Assembly: GCA_050250575.1 (NCBI GenBank)
Contig: JBFWOJ010000007.1
Coordinates: 62,001-126,000, forward strand
Length of the DNA stretch: 64,000 bases
Direction: 5' to 3'
DNA from: SHVO01 sp050250575
Lineage (GTDB): Bacteria; Pseudomonadota; Alphaproteobacteria; Rhodospirillales; Rhodospirillaceae
How positions within the stretch are numbered: the first letter of the stretch is position 1; every line of letters starts with the position of its first letter. A model generated the notes under the pieces. It had not been told where the DNA came from. It ran no database searches and saw only the letters and a program-made list of their open reading frames with translations. Shown here piece by piece: positions 24,570 through 33,556 of the stretch. The translations under genes were made by a program, and so were the position numbers.

Positions 24570-25106
24570 ATGAACGCTGTGTCTGCGCCACAAGAACTCA
24601 AGGGGCCGCTGCGGGCGTTCTTCGATTTCTGGCGCGCGTTGCCGAAGACGCATCTGCTTCCCACGCTTGCCGACTTCCTCGACCGGGTGCCGCCTGAGCT
24701 GGCGCCGTTCCTCGCCATCGTCGATGTGCGCGGGCCCGAGGATGCGTCGATCCGCTTTTTCGGGACCCAGCTCGTCGACCGCGCCGCCTTCGACCCAACC
24801 GGCATGACGGTGGGCGACCTGTATGCCGAGAAGCTGCGGCCGGCCGTGCATCGCCTGTTGTGGGAAGCGGTGACGCGCCCGGTCGGTTATCTTTCCCACC
24901 GCAAGATCGTCGGCCGCACCGGTTTCGTGGACGTGCATCCCAGCTGCGGGCTGCCGATCGACATACCGACGTCTAGCGTCCGTGGGGTGGTGAATTATTC
25001 GCGCTCGGTGATCGCGAGCGCCCGGGAGATCGACGATAAGGCGCATCTCGTGCAGGACATGAAGCTGGACAAGTGGCTCGATATTGGCGCGGGGGTGCCG
25101 GGGTGA
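24570..25106 (+). CDS. PAS_5-type sensory domain protein
   Basis: A 178-residue soluble protein. The pattern ALPKTHLLPTLADFLDRVPPEL, then IRFFGTQLVDRAAFDPTGMT and a YLSHRKIVGRTGFVDVHPS strand pair, matches the PAS_5 family of alphaproteobacteria. It is a single sensory domain without an output domain. The gene ends 7 bases before the start of the ECF sigma factor gene, so the two are probably co-transcribed and the PAS protein may modulate that sigma system. Confidence 0.75.
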   Translation: MNAVSAPQELKGPLRAFFDFWRALPKTHLLPTLADFLDRVPPELAPFLAIVDVRGPEDASIRFFGTQLVDRAAFDPTGMTVGDLYAEKLRPAVHRLLWEAVTRPVGYLSHRKIVGRTGFVDVHPSCGLPIDIPTSSVRGVVNYSRSVIASAREIDDKAHLVQDMKLDKWLDIGAGVPG

Positions 25107-25113
25107 ACGTCGC

Positions 25114-25704
25114 ATGGTCGCCGTAACCCATGACCGCGCGGCGTGGCTGGCGCGCCACGTACTGCCGCACGAGGCCGCACTGCGCGCCTGGTTGCGGCAG
25201 AAGTACGCCCTCGGCCTCGAGGTCGACGACGTGGTGCAGGAGACCTATGCCATCCTCGCCGGACTCGACAGCGTCGACAACATCAGAAGCCCGCGCAACT
25301 ACGCGTTCCAGACGGCCCACTCCTTGATCCTGGCACACCTCCGGCGATCGAAGATCGTTTCGATCCGCTCGGCGTCCGATCTCGAGATCGCAAGCGCGCT
25401 CGCCGATGCGCCGTCGCCGGAAAGGGTGGCGCAGGATAGGGATGAGCTGGCAAATGTTGTCCGGGCGTTGGAGGACCTGCCGCCCAAGGTGCGCGAGGTT
25501 TTTGTCTTGCGCCGGGTGCACGGTCTGTCGCAGCGGGAGACGGCCGAACGCCTGGGAATCAGCGAGAATTCGGTCGAAAAGCGGGTGTCTCAGGGCATCC
25601 GGGTGCTGCTGGCGGCGTTTGGACGCGACGGAAAACGCGCCGCCAACTCTCTAGAGGAGTGCGAAAAGGCGGCGCCGCGCCGGACGGATCAGGACCGCGA
25701 GTAG
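25114..25704 (+). CDS. ECF sigma factor, FecI type
   Basis: A 196-residue sigma-70 family factor. Region 2 contains LEVDDVVQETYAILAGL and YAFQTAHSLILAHLRR; region 4 is HGLSQRETAERLGISENSVEKRVSQGI, the helix-turn-helix that reads the -35 element. The ATG at 25114 lies 8 bases after GGGGTGA. It is directly followed by fecR, and a TonB receptor with an STN domain lies 4.6 kb further on, the three parts of a cell-surface signalling system of the FecA/FecI/FecR kind. The N-terminus lacks extra domains. Confidence 0.9.
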   Translation: MVAVTHDRAAWLARHVLPHEAALRAWLRQKYALGLEVDDVVQETYAILAGLDSVDNIRSPRNYAFQTAHSLILAHLRRSKIVSIRSASDLEIASALADAPSPERVAQDRDELANVVRALEDLPPKVREVFVLRRVHGLSQRETAERLGISENSVEKRVSQGIRVLLAAFGRDGKRAANSLEECEKAAPRRTDQDRE

Positions 25705-25737
25705 GCGGCCGCCTCGACATATTCTTGAGAGACGCTT

Positions 25738-26760
25738 GTGACGCCTGAAACCGACACGCCGGAGATTTTGGACACTTCCATCGACCGCGACGCGGCGGAT
25801 TGGGTGGCGCGCGGAGATCGCGGTCTGTCCGCGGACGAGGAGTCGCGCCTGTCCGAGTGGCTGGCCGCTGATGTGCGCCATCGAGGCGCCTTTGCGCGGG
25901 CGCAGGCCGCCTACGCCACGCTGGACCGCGCAAAAGCCCTCGGCACCCACTTCACCGGAGAAGGGCCGGCGTTATGGACGCCGCGGACGGCGGCGGTCCA
26001 GGCGATGGGACCCTCGCGCCGCGCATTGTTTGCCGGTGCCGCGGCGGCGGCGGGCCTTGCCGGCGTCCTGGTCTTCGGCCCCGGTTTGATGGACCGCTTT
26101 TTCCCGAGCACGCACCCGCAGCGTTATGCGTCCCATAAGGGCGAGATCAAGCTTGTCTCGCTCGCCGATAAGTCCGTGCTCACGCTGAACACGACCTCGC
26201 AGGTCACCGTCGACTACACCAGCGAGCGGCGCAGTGTCGCCCTGAGCGAGGGCGAAGTGATGTTCACCGTGGCGAAGGACATGGCGCGGCCCTTCTCTGT
26301 GATCGCTGGGGAGATTGAAGTGCGTGCTGTGGGCACCTCCTTCATGGTGCGGCGCATCGAAGGAGGCGCGCCGGAGGTGCTGGTGCAGGAGGGCGTGGTC
26401 GACGTAGTGGTGCCCGGGCGGCCGGAATCGCTTCTGCGCGCCGGGGCCAATACCCGCGTGACGGCTGGAAACAGCGGTGCGCTGATCAAGACCGCGGTGA
26501 GCGCGGCGACTGTGGTGCGCGAGACCGCTTGGCGCCGAGGCATGATCGCCTTCGAAGGTGTGAGCCTCGAAACCGCGGCCGAGGAATTCTCGCGTTACTC
26601 GGACACGCGTATCGTGATCGACGATGTTACGATCGCGCGCACGACCGTCAGCGGGCTGTTCCAGGCCACCAATCCCGTGGGGTTCTCGGAGGCGGTGGCC
26701 GGGAGTCTTGGCCTGAAGGCCGAAACCGGTCCCGGTTACGTGCGGGTCTATGCGGAATGA
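25738..26760 (+). CDS. FecR-type anti-sigma factor/transmembrane sensor
   Basis: A 340-residue single-pass membrane protein. The N-terminal cytoplasmic anti-sigma part reads AADWVARGDRGLSADEESRLSEWL (DUF4880-like) with FARAQAAYATLD; a membrane helix (ALFAGAAAAAGLAGVLVFGP) follows, then the periplasmic FecR domain (KGEIKLVSLADKSVLTLNTTSQVTVDY ... ALSEGEVMFTVAKDMARPFSV) and a C-terminal STN-like region. It starts with GTG. It would hold the upstream sigma factor and release it when a ligand-loaded TonB receptor signals. Confidence 0.92.
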   Translation: MTPETDTPEILDTSIDRDAADWVARGDRGLSADEESRLSEWLAADVRHRGAFARAQAAYATLDRAKALGTHFTGEGPALWTPRTAAVQAMGPSRRALFAGAAAAAGLAGVLVFGPGLMDRFFPSTHPQRYASHKGEIKLVSLADKSVLTLNTTSQVTVDYTSERRSVALSEGEVMFTVAKDMARPFSVIAGEIEVRAVGTSFMVRRIEGGAPEVLVQEGVVDVVVPGRPESLLRAGANTRVTAGNSGALIKTAVSAATVVRETAWRRGMIAFEGVSLETAAEEFSRYSDTRIVIDDVTIARTTVSGLFQATNPVGFSEAVAGSLGLKAETGPGYVRVYAE

Positions 26761-27014
26761 GATTTCGTTATGTATTATAGAGTGCGAGCAAATAGTGTGG
26801 GGCGTGGCGGTTTCGCCACATGTTGCAGCGCAAAATGGGCAAATTGACCGGACGTTCAATTTATCCAGCGGAATTGCACCGCTAATGCATCTAGAATGCA
26901 AGCGGCCGCCGTTAGGGACCTTTTCAAGGGCGGACGGCGAAGGGTGACAACAGGGCTTGGACGGCGAACCCGGGAGGTGGCGCCGCCAAGCTGACTTTTT
27001 TGGGGGAGATTCCA

Positions 27015-29930
27015 ATGTCTTATGCATCGTTCAAAATGCAGCTGCGCGGTGGCGCTGCGCTAACGGTTCTTGCGCTCGCGGCGATGAGCTCTCAGACGAG
27101 CGCGCAGCAGGCACCGCAGTCGCAGGCGGCGCAGAGCGAAGCGGTGGACGAGATTGTCGTCACCGGCACGCGCATCGTGCGCGATGGCTACGAAGCCCCC
27201 ACACCGCTGACCGTGCTGGGCGAAGAACAACTGCAGGCGCTTGCGCCGGAAAACATCGCCGACCTGGTCAACGATCTTCCCTCCATGGTGGGCAGTGCGA
27301 CGCCGCAAACTTCGAACCTCTCGTTCTCCAACGGGCAGGCGGGTCTCAATACCCTCAATCTGCGCAACATCGGCGGCAACCGTACCCTGGTGCTGCTCGA
27401 CGGACAGCGCTCGGTGCCGTCGACCATCACGGGCCTGGTCGACGTCAACGATTTCCCGCAGCAGCTCATCAGCCGGGTCGACGTCGTGACCGGCGGCGCC
27501 AGCGCCGCTTATGGTTCGGACGCGCTGTCGGGCGTGGTCAACTTCGTGCTGAACAAAGAGTTCACCGGCATCAAGGGTGAAATCTCGAGCGGGATCACGA
27601 CCTATGGCGACGATCCCTTCGGCAAGATCTCGCTGTCGGCCGGCGTGCCCTTCGCCAACGACCGCGGCCATCTCCTGCTCTCGGGCGAGAGCAGCTATCG
27701 CCACGGCATCTGGGAACCCGTTCCGCGCAAATGGAACGATGAGCGCTGGGTGATCATGAACAACCCGGCTTACGGCACGGGCGCGGGGCAGACACGCACG
27801 GTGCCGCAGCGTCTGCTCGTGGGGAACGCAGGCCTTTCGACCGCAACGCCGGGCGGGATCATCGTCAACACGGCATTGCGCGGCACGTACTTCGGGCCCG
27901 GTGGTGTGCCGGCGACCTTCAATTACGGCAGCCTCGTCAACGATCCATTCATGGTTGGCGGCGACGCGGAGTCGACGTGGATGACCGAGTTCAGCACGCT
28001 CGATCAGCGCATCACCCGTAATGGCGTATTCGCGCGCGCGAGTTACGATCTTGCCGATTACGTGACGGTCTACGCGCAGTGGCAGTGGGGTCATGCCCGC
28101 TCGAAGGGCCTTGCGCTGAAACAGTTCAATATCGGCAACCTGATCATACGCGCCGATAACGCATTCATCCCGGCCTCGGTGGCGGCGCGGGCGCAGGCGT
28201 TGAACATTTCCCAGTTCACCCTCGGGACCAACAACATCGACACGCCGACGATCGTGTTCGACAATAAGCGCCGTGTCGACCGCTACGTCATCGGCGCCAA
28301 CGGTACGTTCGAGGCCGGAGGCACCGACTGGTCCTGGGACGCGTATTTCCAAAAAGGCATCTCGCGCACGTCGGAGAACGGTCACCACGTGACCTCGAAG
28401 GTCGAGTTCGGCGCCGCGGTCGACGCCGTGCGCCATCCCACCAATGGAACGATCGTCTGCCGGGTGAACGTCGACGCGAACCCGTCGAACGACCTGCCCG
28501 GCTGCGTGCCGTACAACGTCTTCGGGATCGGCGTGAACACGCCTGCGGCGATCGAATACATCATGGCGCGCCCGGGCCATCCGCAGCGCAATCAGCACTT
28601 CACCCAGGACGTGCTTGCTGCGACGATGAACGGCGAGCCGTTCGACATGTGGGCGGGCCCGGTCTCCATCGCTGTGGGCGCCGAGCATCGCAAGGAGAAG
28701 GTCGCCGGACGCGCGGATTCGAACTCGCTGATCAACGGCTGGTTCGCCGGCAACTACCTGCCGACGTTCGGCGAGTACAGCGTCAGCGAAGCCTTCCTCG
28801 AAACCGTGATTCCGCTGGCCAAGGACGTGGGTTTCGCCGACTCCCTCGACCTCAACGGCGCCGTGCGCGCGACCGACTATTCGACCTCGGGGTATGTGAC
28901 GACCTGGAAGGTGGGTCTGACCTGGCAGCCGATGAGCGATATCCGGTTCCGGCTGACGAGATCCCGCGACATCCGTGCACCGAACCTGAACGACCTTTAT
29001 CAGGCGGGCACGGCGAACACCTCGAACGTCACCGATCCGTTCAACAACAACGTCGTGACGACCTATCAAGGTCTCGCCGTCGGCAACCCCGCGCTTCAGC
29101 CCGAAAAGGCCGACACCACCGGCGTAGGCTTTGTCGTCGCGCCCTCATTCCTGGAAGGCTTCACGGCCTCGGTCGACTACTACGACATCAAGATCAAGGG
29201 CGGGATCCAGAACCTCGGCGCGCAGTCGATCGTTGACTTCTGCTTCCAGGGCCAGACGCAATACTGCCCCGCGATCATCCGCGGCCAGAATGCGACCGGC
29301 GCGAATGTGATCCTGCAGATCCGCAACCAGCCCTTCAACTTCGCCCAGCAGCAGTCGCGCGGCCTCGACATCGAGGCGAGCTATCGCCGCAATCTCTCCG
29401 ATTTCTCGGACGGTCTCGACGGTGATCTGACCTTGCGTTTCCTGATGACGCGATATCTCGAGAACTATTCGAACGACGGCATCAATCCCGCGTTCGATAC
29501 GGTGGGTAACAACAGCGGTAACGGCCCGCCGAGGTACATCTACACGCCGTCAATCACCTACTCGCTTGACCCGATCACCATGAGCTTGTCGGGCAAAGCG
29601 ATTTCGAAGGGCTACTACGCGTCGGGCAGCTACCGTTACATCATGTGCGACACCGGATGCCCCATTTCGACCACGTCCGCGCCGACGATCAACGAAAACC
29701 GCATCAAGGGCGCCTTCTATCTCGACGGCAGCGTGAGCTACAAATTCATGGAGACCGACGACGGCACAGAAGCGACCGCTTATCTGTCGGTCAGCAACCT
29801 TCTGAACAAGGACCCTCCGATCGTCGCCTCGGGTCCGGGCGGCTTCCCGTACGCCGACAGTGCGGTGAACCGCGGTCTTTACGATACGCTCGGCCGGTTC
29901 TTCAGGGCCGGCATCCGCTTCCAGATGTAA
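27015..29930 (+). CDS. TonB-dependent receptor 1
   Basis: A 971-residue outer-membrane receptor. A GGGGGAGA ribosome site precedes the ATG at 27015. The signal peptide ends near SSQTSAQQ. The plug follows the TonB-box-like segment VDEIVVTGTRIVRDGYEAPTP and contains LNLRNIGGNRTLVLLDGQR and SRVDVVTGGASAAYGSDALSG. The barrel ends in YDTLGRFFRAGIRFQM with the aromatic-x-Met-like terminus used for outer-membrane insertion. There is no STN domain. It shares the VRDG(Y/F)xAPTP motif and a C-terminal C-x(3)-C-P pair (YIMCDTGCP) with the other large receptors here. A strong terminator follows. Ligand is unknown. Confidence 0.93.
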   Translation: MSYASFKMQLRGGAALTVLALAAMSSQTSAQQAPQSQAAQSEAVDEIVVTGTRIVRDGYEAPTPLTVLGEEQLQALAPENIADLVNDLPSMVGSATPQTSNLSFSNGQAGLNTLNLRNIGGNRTLVLLDGQRSVPSTITGLVDVNDFPQQLISRVDVVTGGASAAYGSDALSGVVNFVLNKEFTGIKGEISSGITTYGDDPFGKISLSAGVPFANDRGHLLLSGESSYRHGIWEPVPRKWNDERWVIMNNPAYGTGAGQTRTVPQRLLVGNAGLSTATPGGIIVNTALRGTYFGPGGVPATFNYGSLVNDPFMVGGDAESTWMTEFSTLDQRITRNGVFARASYDLADYVTVYAQWQWGHARSKGLALKQFNIGNLIIRADNAFIPASVAARAQALNISQFTLGTNNIDTPTIVFDNKRRVDRYVIGANGTFEAGGTDWSWDAYFQKGISRTSENGHHVTSKVEFGAAVDAVRHPTNGTIVCRVNVDANPSNDLPGCVPYNVFGIGVNTPAAIEYIMARPGHPQRNQHFTQDVLAATMNGEPFDMWAGPVSIAVGAEHRKEKVAGRADSNSLINGWFAGNYLPTFGEYSVSEAFLETVIPLAKDVGFADSLDLNGAVRATDYSTSGYVTTWKVGLTWQPMSDIRFRLTRSRDIRAPNLNDLYQAGTANTSNVTDPFNNNVVTTYQGLAVGNPALQPEKADTTGVGFVVAPSFLEGFTASVDYYDIKIKGGIQNLGAQSIVDFCFQGQTQYCPAIIRGQNATGANVILQIRNQPFNFAQQQSRGLDIEASYRRNLSDFSDGLDGDLTLRFLMTRYLENYSNDGINPAFDTVGNNSGNGPPRYIYTPSITYSLDPITMSLSGKAISKGYYASGSYRYIMCDTGCPISTTSAPTINENRIKGAFYLDGSVSYKFMETDDGTEATAYLSVSNLLNKDPPIVASGPGGFPYADSAVNRGLYDTLGRFFRAGIRFQM

Positions 29931-29938
29931 CGCGAGGA

Positions 29939-29968
29939 GGCGAGGGGCCCCAATAGCCCCTCGCCAAC
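29939..29968 (+). terminator. Terminator after TonB receptor 1
   Basis: GGCGAGGGGC (29939-29948) pairs with GCCCCTCGCC (29956-29965), a 10-bp stem with a 7-base loop, followed by AACTTT. It lies 9 bases beyond the stop codon. Confidence 0.7.
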
Positions 29969-30060
29969 TTTCGCGAATCGGAAGGCGACCGAGCAGAGGA
30001 CAAATACGAGTCGCTGGTGCGCGCATTGCAGCGCGCGCTTCAGTGCGACTTGATGTCATT

Positions 30061-30086
30061 ATTAGGGTGCAGCATTAGGGTGCAGC
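30061..30086. repeat. Exact tandem 13-base repeat
   Basis: ATTAGGGTGCAGC occurs twice head to tail, in the 375-base gap between receptors 1 and 2. The gap otherwise holds the receptor 1 terminator and the receptor 2 leader; no gene is seen in it. Confidence 0.6.
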
Positions 30087-30305
30087 GCACCAGCAGCTTT
30101 AGTTTGGCTGAATAGGTTGTTGCAGCAGCTAAGTAATTCTCCTGTTCGGCGTCCGCTCAAAGCTCTGGGCTTGCGCCCCCTTTATGCAATAACATTTCCG
30201 GAGACTGGATAACCTGGCGGCGGATTATTTTGCGCCGCACATCTACCAGAGGGGTGCGTGCCGGTCGTGGGGATCGGCGCGCCAGACAAAATCGGGGGAC
30301 ACCAC

Positions 30306-33300
30306 ATGATCCGCTCGTCATACAAAGCTAGCCTTCGCTGCTCTGCCGCCTTTGCTGCACTGACACTCACCGCAGGCTTCGCGCAACGCGCGGGGGCCGA
30401 AGAAGTCCAATTCGATCTGCTCGCGCAAGACGCCGTGCGTGCGATCCCTGCGTTTGCGCAGCAAGCCGGCCTCCAGGTGGTCGCTCCGGCCGGCAGGCTC
30501 AAGGGTGTGCGCATGCCGGCGTTGAACGGTTCGCACGACGTACGCGATGCGCTCGGGATACTCCTGCAAGGCACGAACCTCGAAGTCGCCTCCGACAACG
30601 GCGAAGTGATCGTGCTGCGCGACCGCGCGCAACGCCGAGGCCTCTTTACGCAAATCGCGGCCGCCTCTACCGACGTTGCGCCGATTCAGCTCGCCCAGGC
30701 CGCGCCCGCGGCGGCGCCCGATGCCGTTGACGAGATCGTGGTGACGGGAACCCGCGTCGTGCGCGACGGCTACGAAGCGCCGACCCCGGTCTCGGTCATC
30801 GGTGTCGAGGAAATCGAGGATGCCGCCGGCGGCAATCTGCAGGAATTCGTCGTCACCTTGCCGGCCCTGGTCGGCAACACCACTTCGCAGACCGCCCGCA
30901 CAAGCATGACGGCGGGCGGCGTCGGACTTTCCACGCCGCAGGCGCGCAACCTCGGCAGCGAGCGCACCTTGATCCTTCTCGATGGCCAGCGCACGGTGGG
31001 ATCGCAGCCCACCGGCCAGGTGGACATCAACACGTTCCCGCAGCAGCTCGTCGCGCGCGTCGACGTAGTGACCGGCGGCGCCTCGGCCGCCTATGGCTCG
31101 GACGCCCTTGCCGGCGTCATCAATTTCGTGCTCGACCGCGAATTCACGGGCATCAAAGGTGAGCTCCAGGGCGGGATCACGGCGCGCGGCGACGGACCGA
31201 ACTGGAATGCAGCGCTCTCGGGCGGCTTCCCATTCGCCGCGGGCCGCGGGCATCTCCTGATTTCGGGCGAGATTGCCAATAACTACGGCATCCATGGCGC
31301 GCCCCGCGCCTGGGCGAAACAGGGGTGGCACATCATCAACAACCCGGCGTACGGCACCGGCCCCGGGCAGACGACGAGCGTGCCGCAGCGCCTGGTGACC
31401 GACAAGGCATCCGTGATCTCGATGACGCCGGGAGGCATCATCAGCGGCGGGCCGCTGAAGGGTATCGCCTTCGGTCCCGGCGGCACGCCCTACAACTTCC
31501 AATACGGACCTATCGTCCTGAACCCCTGGATGGCGGGCGGCGGGGAGTGGGAAGCCAACAACGTGGCGTGGCGCGAAGGCAGCGCCGACCTGGATCCCGA
31601 GGACTATCGCCACAACTTCTTCACGCGCGCCAGCTACGACATCAGCGACAACGTCGAGATCTTCGCTCAGTTCGGCTACGCATTCTCCAAGAGCTATACG
31701 GCGGCGGCGCAGCACTTCGCATCCGGCGACCTGACGATCAGCGTCGATAACGCCTTCATTCCCCAGCAGGTGCGCGATCGCATCACACAGCTGCAGGCAG
31801 CCGGAACCGCGATCACGTCTTTCCCGATGGGCAGCATGTATTTCGATCTGCCCCATCCGCTGGTGCAAGACGCGCGGCGCACCGTCCGGCGCTACGTCGT
31901 AGGGGCGAACGGAAGTTTCGATGCCGGCGGCAGCGAATGGAACTGGGACGCCTACTACCAGCTCGGCTCGACCGGCCACCGCAAGAGCTTCTATGACCGC
32001 TGGAACTCCACCTACCGTCTGGCGCTCGACGCCGTGCGCAATCCCGCAACGGGCGCCGTTGTCTGCCGCTCGACGCTCACCAATCCCGGCAACGGCTGCG
32101 TGCCGTGGAATCCATTCGGCCTCGGCGTGAACAGCTCCGCCGCTGCCGATTACGTCGCCGGCTGGTCCTACGCGTATGAAGCGTATCGCCAGCAGGTGAT
32201 GGCCGGATCGGTCACGGGCGAACCGTTCGATCTCTGGGCCGGCCCGGTTTCGCTGGCGTTCGGAGCAGAACACCGCATCGAGAAGGTGGGGGGCATCCAC
32301 GGGCCGCACAACGCCATCAACGATTCCTTCGTCGGCAACTCGCCGCCGACCCAGGGCAAGTACTCGGTCACGGAAGGGTTCGTCGAAGTCGTCGTGCCGC
32401 TGGCCGCCGGTGAGTCTTGGGCGCAGGCTCTGGATTTCAACGGCGCCATCCGCGCCACCAGTTACTCGACGTCGGGTTACGTGACGACCTGGAAGGCGGG
32501 GCTGACCTATAGTCCGGTGGACGACATCCGTTTCCGCTTCACCCAGTCGCGCGATATCCGTGCCCCGCACAACGTCGAACTGTTCGCCAACGCCATCTGC
32601 GTCGGCAACCTGGTCAACGACCCGTTCCGAAATGGTGTGCCCACCAACGTCCAAGGATGCACCAGCGGCAATCCCGACCTCGTTCCGGAGAAAGCCGATA
32701 CGACCGGCATAGGCGTCGTATTGCAGCCGACGTTCCTGCCCGGCTTCCAGGCGTCCGCGGATTACTTCAATATCGACATCGCGGGCGTGATCGGCTCGGT
32801 CGGCCGTCAGGCCATTCCCGACCGCTGCTTCGCCGGTGAAACGATCTGGTGTTCGCGTCTGGAGTTCACGACCGTCAATGGCGAGCGGGTTCTCTCGCGC
32901 GTCAACATCGTACCGGAGAACTTCATCCAGCGCGTCAACCGCGGCATCGACTTCGAGGCAAGCTACCGTACGTCACTCGACTCCATCTTCGAGAGTTTGG
33001 GCGGCGACATCACTCTCCGGGCGCTCGTTACTCGCTACATCAAACAGCTTCAGGACGACGGCACCGGCGTAGGCGTCGTCAATACCGTCGGCACGACGGT
33101 GAGAGATTGGAAATACACGCTCTCGTTCATCTATGATGCCGATCCGTTCCGTCTGAATCTGACGGCGCGCGGCTTCACTGATGGCGTATACAACGTGAAT
33201 CAGATCGAATGCCTCACCGGGTGTCCGGTCTCCACCGCCGCGAACACCACGATCAATACAAACTATCAGCCCGGCGCGACGTACTTCGATCTTACGCTGC

Positions 33301-33491
33301 GCTACAATTTCTTGCAGAACGACGCAGGTGAGGCGGACATATTCTTCAACGTCCGCAATCTGATGGACAAGGATCCCGCCGTCACCGCCCAGGGTCCGGC
33401 CGGCGTCGCGTTCGCCACCAACTCATGTAACCCAAGTCTCTACGACTGCTTGGGCCGCGTGTTCCGCGCCGGCATTAACTTTAGGATGTAA
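30306..33491 (+). CDS. TonB-dependent receptor 2 with STN signalling domain
   Basis: A 1061-residue outer-membrane receptor. After the signal peptide (about 1-31), residues 33-105 form an STN domain (VQFDLLAQDAVRAIPAFAQQ ... ALGILLQGTNLEVASDNGEV), the periplasmic element that contacts FecR-type proteins in transducer receptors. The plug begins VDEIVVTGTRVVRDGYEAPTP and includes LDGQRTVGSQPTGQVDINTFP. The barrel ends RVFRAGINFRM. The start ATG at 30306 follows GGGGGA at good spacing. It is the natural partner of the FecI/FecR genes 4 kb upstream, from which receptor 1 separates it. A terminator-like hairpin follows at 33502. Confidence 0.94.
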   Translation: MIRSSYKASLRCSAAFAALTLTAGFAQRAGAEEVQFDLLAQDAVRAIPAFAQQAGLQVVAPAGRLKGVRMPALNGSHDVRDALGILLQGTNLEVASDNGEVIVLRDRAQRRGLFTQIAAASTDVAPIQLAQAAPAAAPDAVDEIVVTGTRVVRDGYEAPTPVSVIGVEEIEDAAGGNLQEFVVTLPALVGNTTSQTARTSMTAGGVGLSTPQARNLGSERTLILLDGQRTVGSQPTGQVDINTFPQQLVARVDVVTGGASAAYGSDALAGVINFVLDREFTGIKGELQGGITARGDGPNWNAALSGGFPFAAGRGHLLISGEIANNYGIHGAPRAWAKQGWHIINNPAYGTGPGQTTSVPQRLVTDKASVISMTPGGIISGGPLKGIAFGPGGTPYNFQYGPIVLNPWMAGGGEWEANNVAWREGSADLDPEDYRHNFFTRASYDISDNVEIFAQFGYAFSKSYTAAAQHFASGDLTISVDNAFIPQQVRDRITQLQAAGTAITSFPMGSMYFDLPHPLVQDARRTVRRYVVGANGSFDAGGSEWNWDAYYQLGSTGHRKSFYDRWNSTYRLALDAVRNPATGAVVCRSTLTNPGNGCVPWNPFGLGVNSSAAADYVAGWSYAYEAYRQQVMAGSVTGEPFDLWAGPVSLAFGAEHRIEKVGGIHGPHNAINDSFVGNSPPTQGKYSVTEGFVEVVVPLAAGESWAQALDFNGAIRATSYSTSGYVTTWKAGLTYSPVDDIRFRFTQSRDIRAPHNVELFANAICVGNLVNDPFRNGVPTNVQGCTSGNPDLVPEKADTTGIGVVLQPTFLPGFQASADYFNIDIAGVIGSVGRQAIPDRCFAGETIWCSRLEFTTVNGERVLSRVNIVPENFIQRVNRGIDFEASYRTSLDSIFESLGGDITLRALVTRYIKQLQDDGTGVGVVNTVGTTVRDWKYTLSFIYDADPFRLNLTARGFTDGVYNVNQIECLTGCPVSTAANTTINTNYQPGATYFDLTLRYNFLQNDAGEADIFFNVRNLMDKDPAVTAQGPAGVAFATNSCNPSLYDCLGRVFRAGINFRM

Positions 33492-33501
33492 GACGCACGA
33501 C

Positions 33502-33529
33502 GGCGGTCCGGAAAACCCGGACCGCCTTT
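33502..33529 (+). terminator. Terminator after TonB receptor 2
   Basis: GGCGGTCCGG (33502-33511) pairs with CCGGACCGCC (33517-33526), separated by AAAAC, and is followed by TTT. It stands between receptor 2 and the serine hydrolase gene, so the latter may depend on read-through or a separate promoter. Confidence 0.7.
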
Positions 33530-33556
33530 CACATAACAGGCGAGGGAGAAGAGCTC

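Noticed and set aside
27060..29069. A long open frame on the minus strand opposite TonB receptor 1
   Set aside because: Same cause: the sense strand has a complete receptor with plug and barrel motifs, and the antisense product is a low-complexity basic protein.
30318..32654. A 778-codon minus-strand frame opposite TonB receptor 2
   Set aside because: No motif or start signal; the sense frame is a clear STN receptor.
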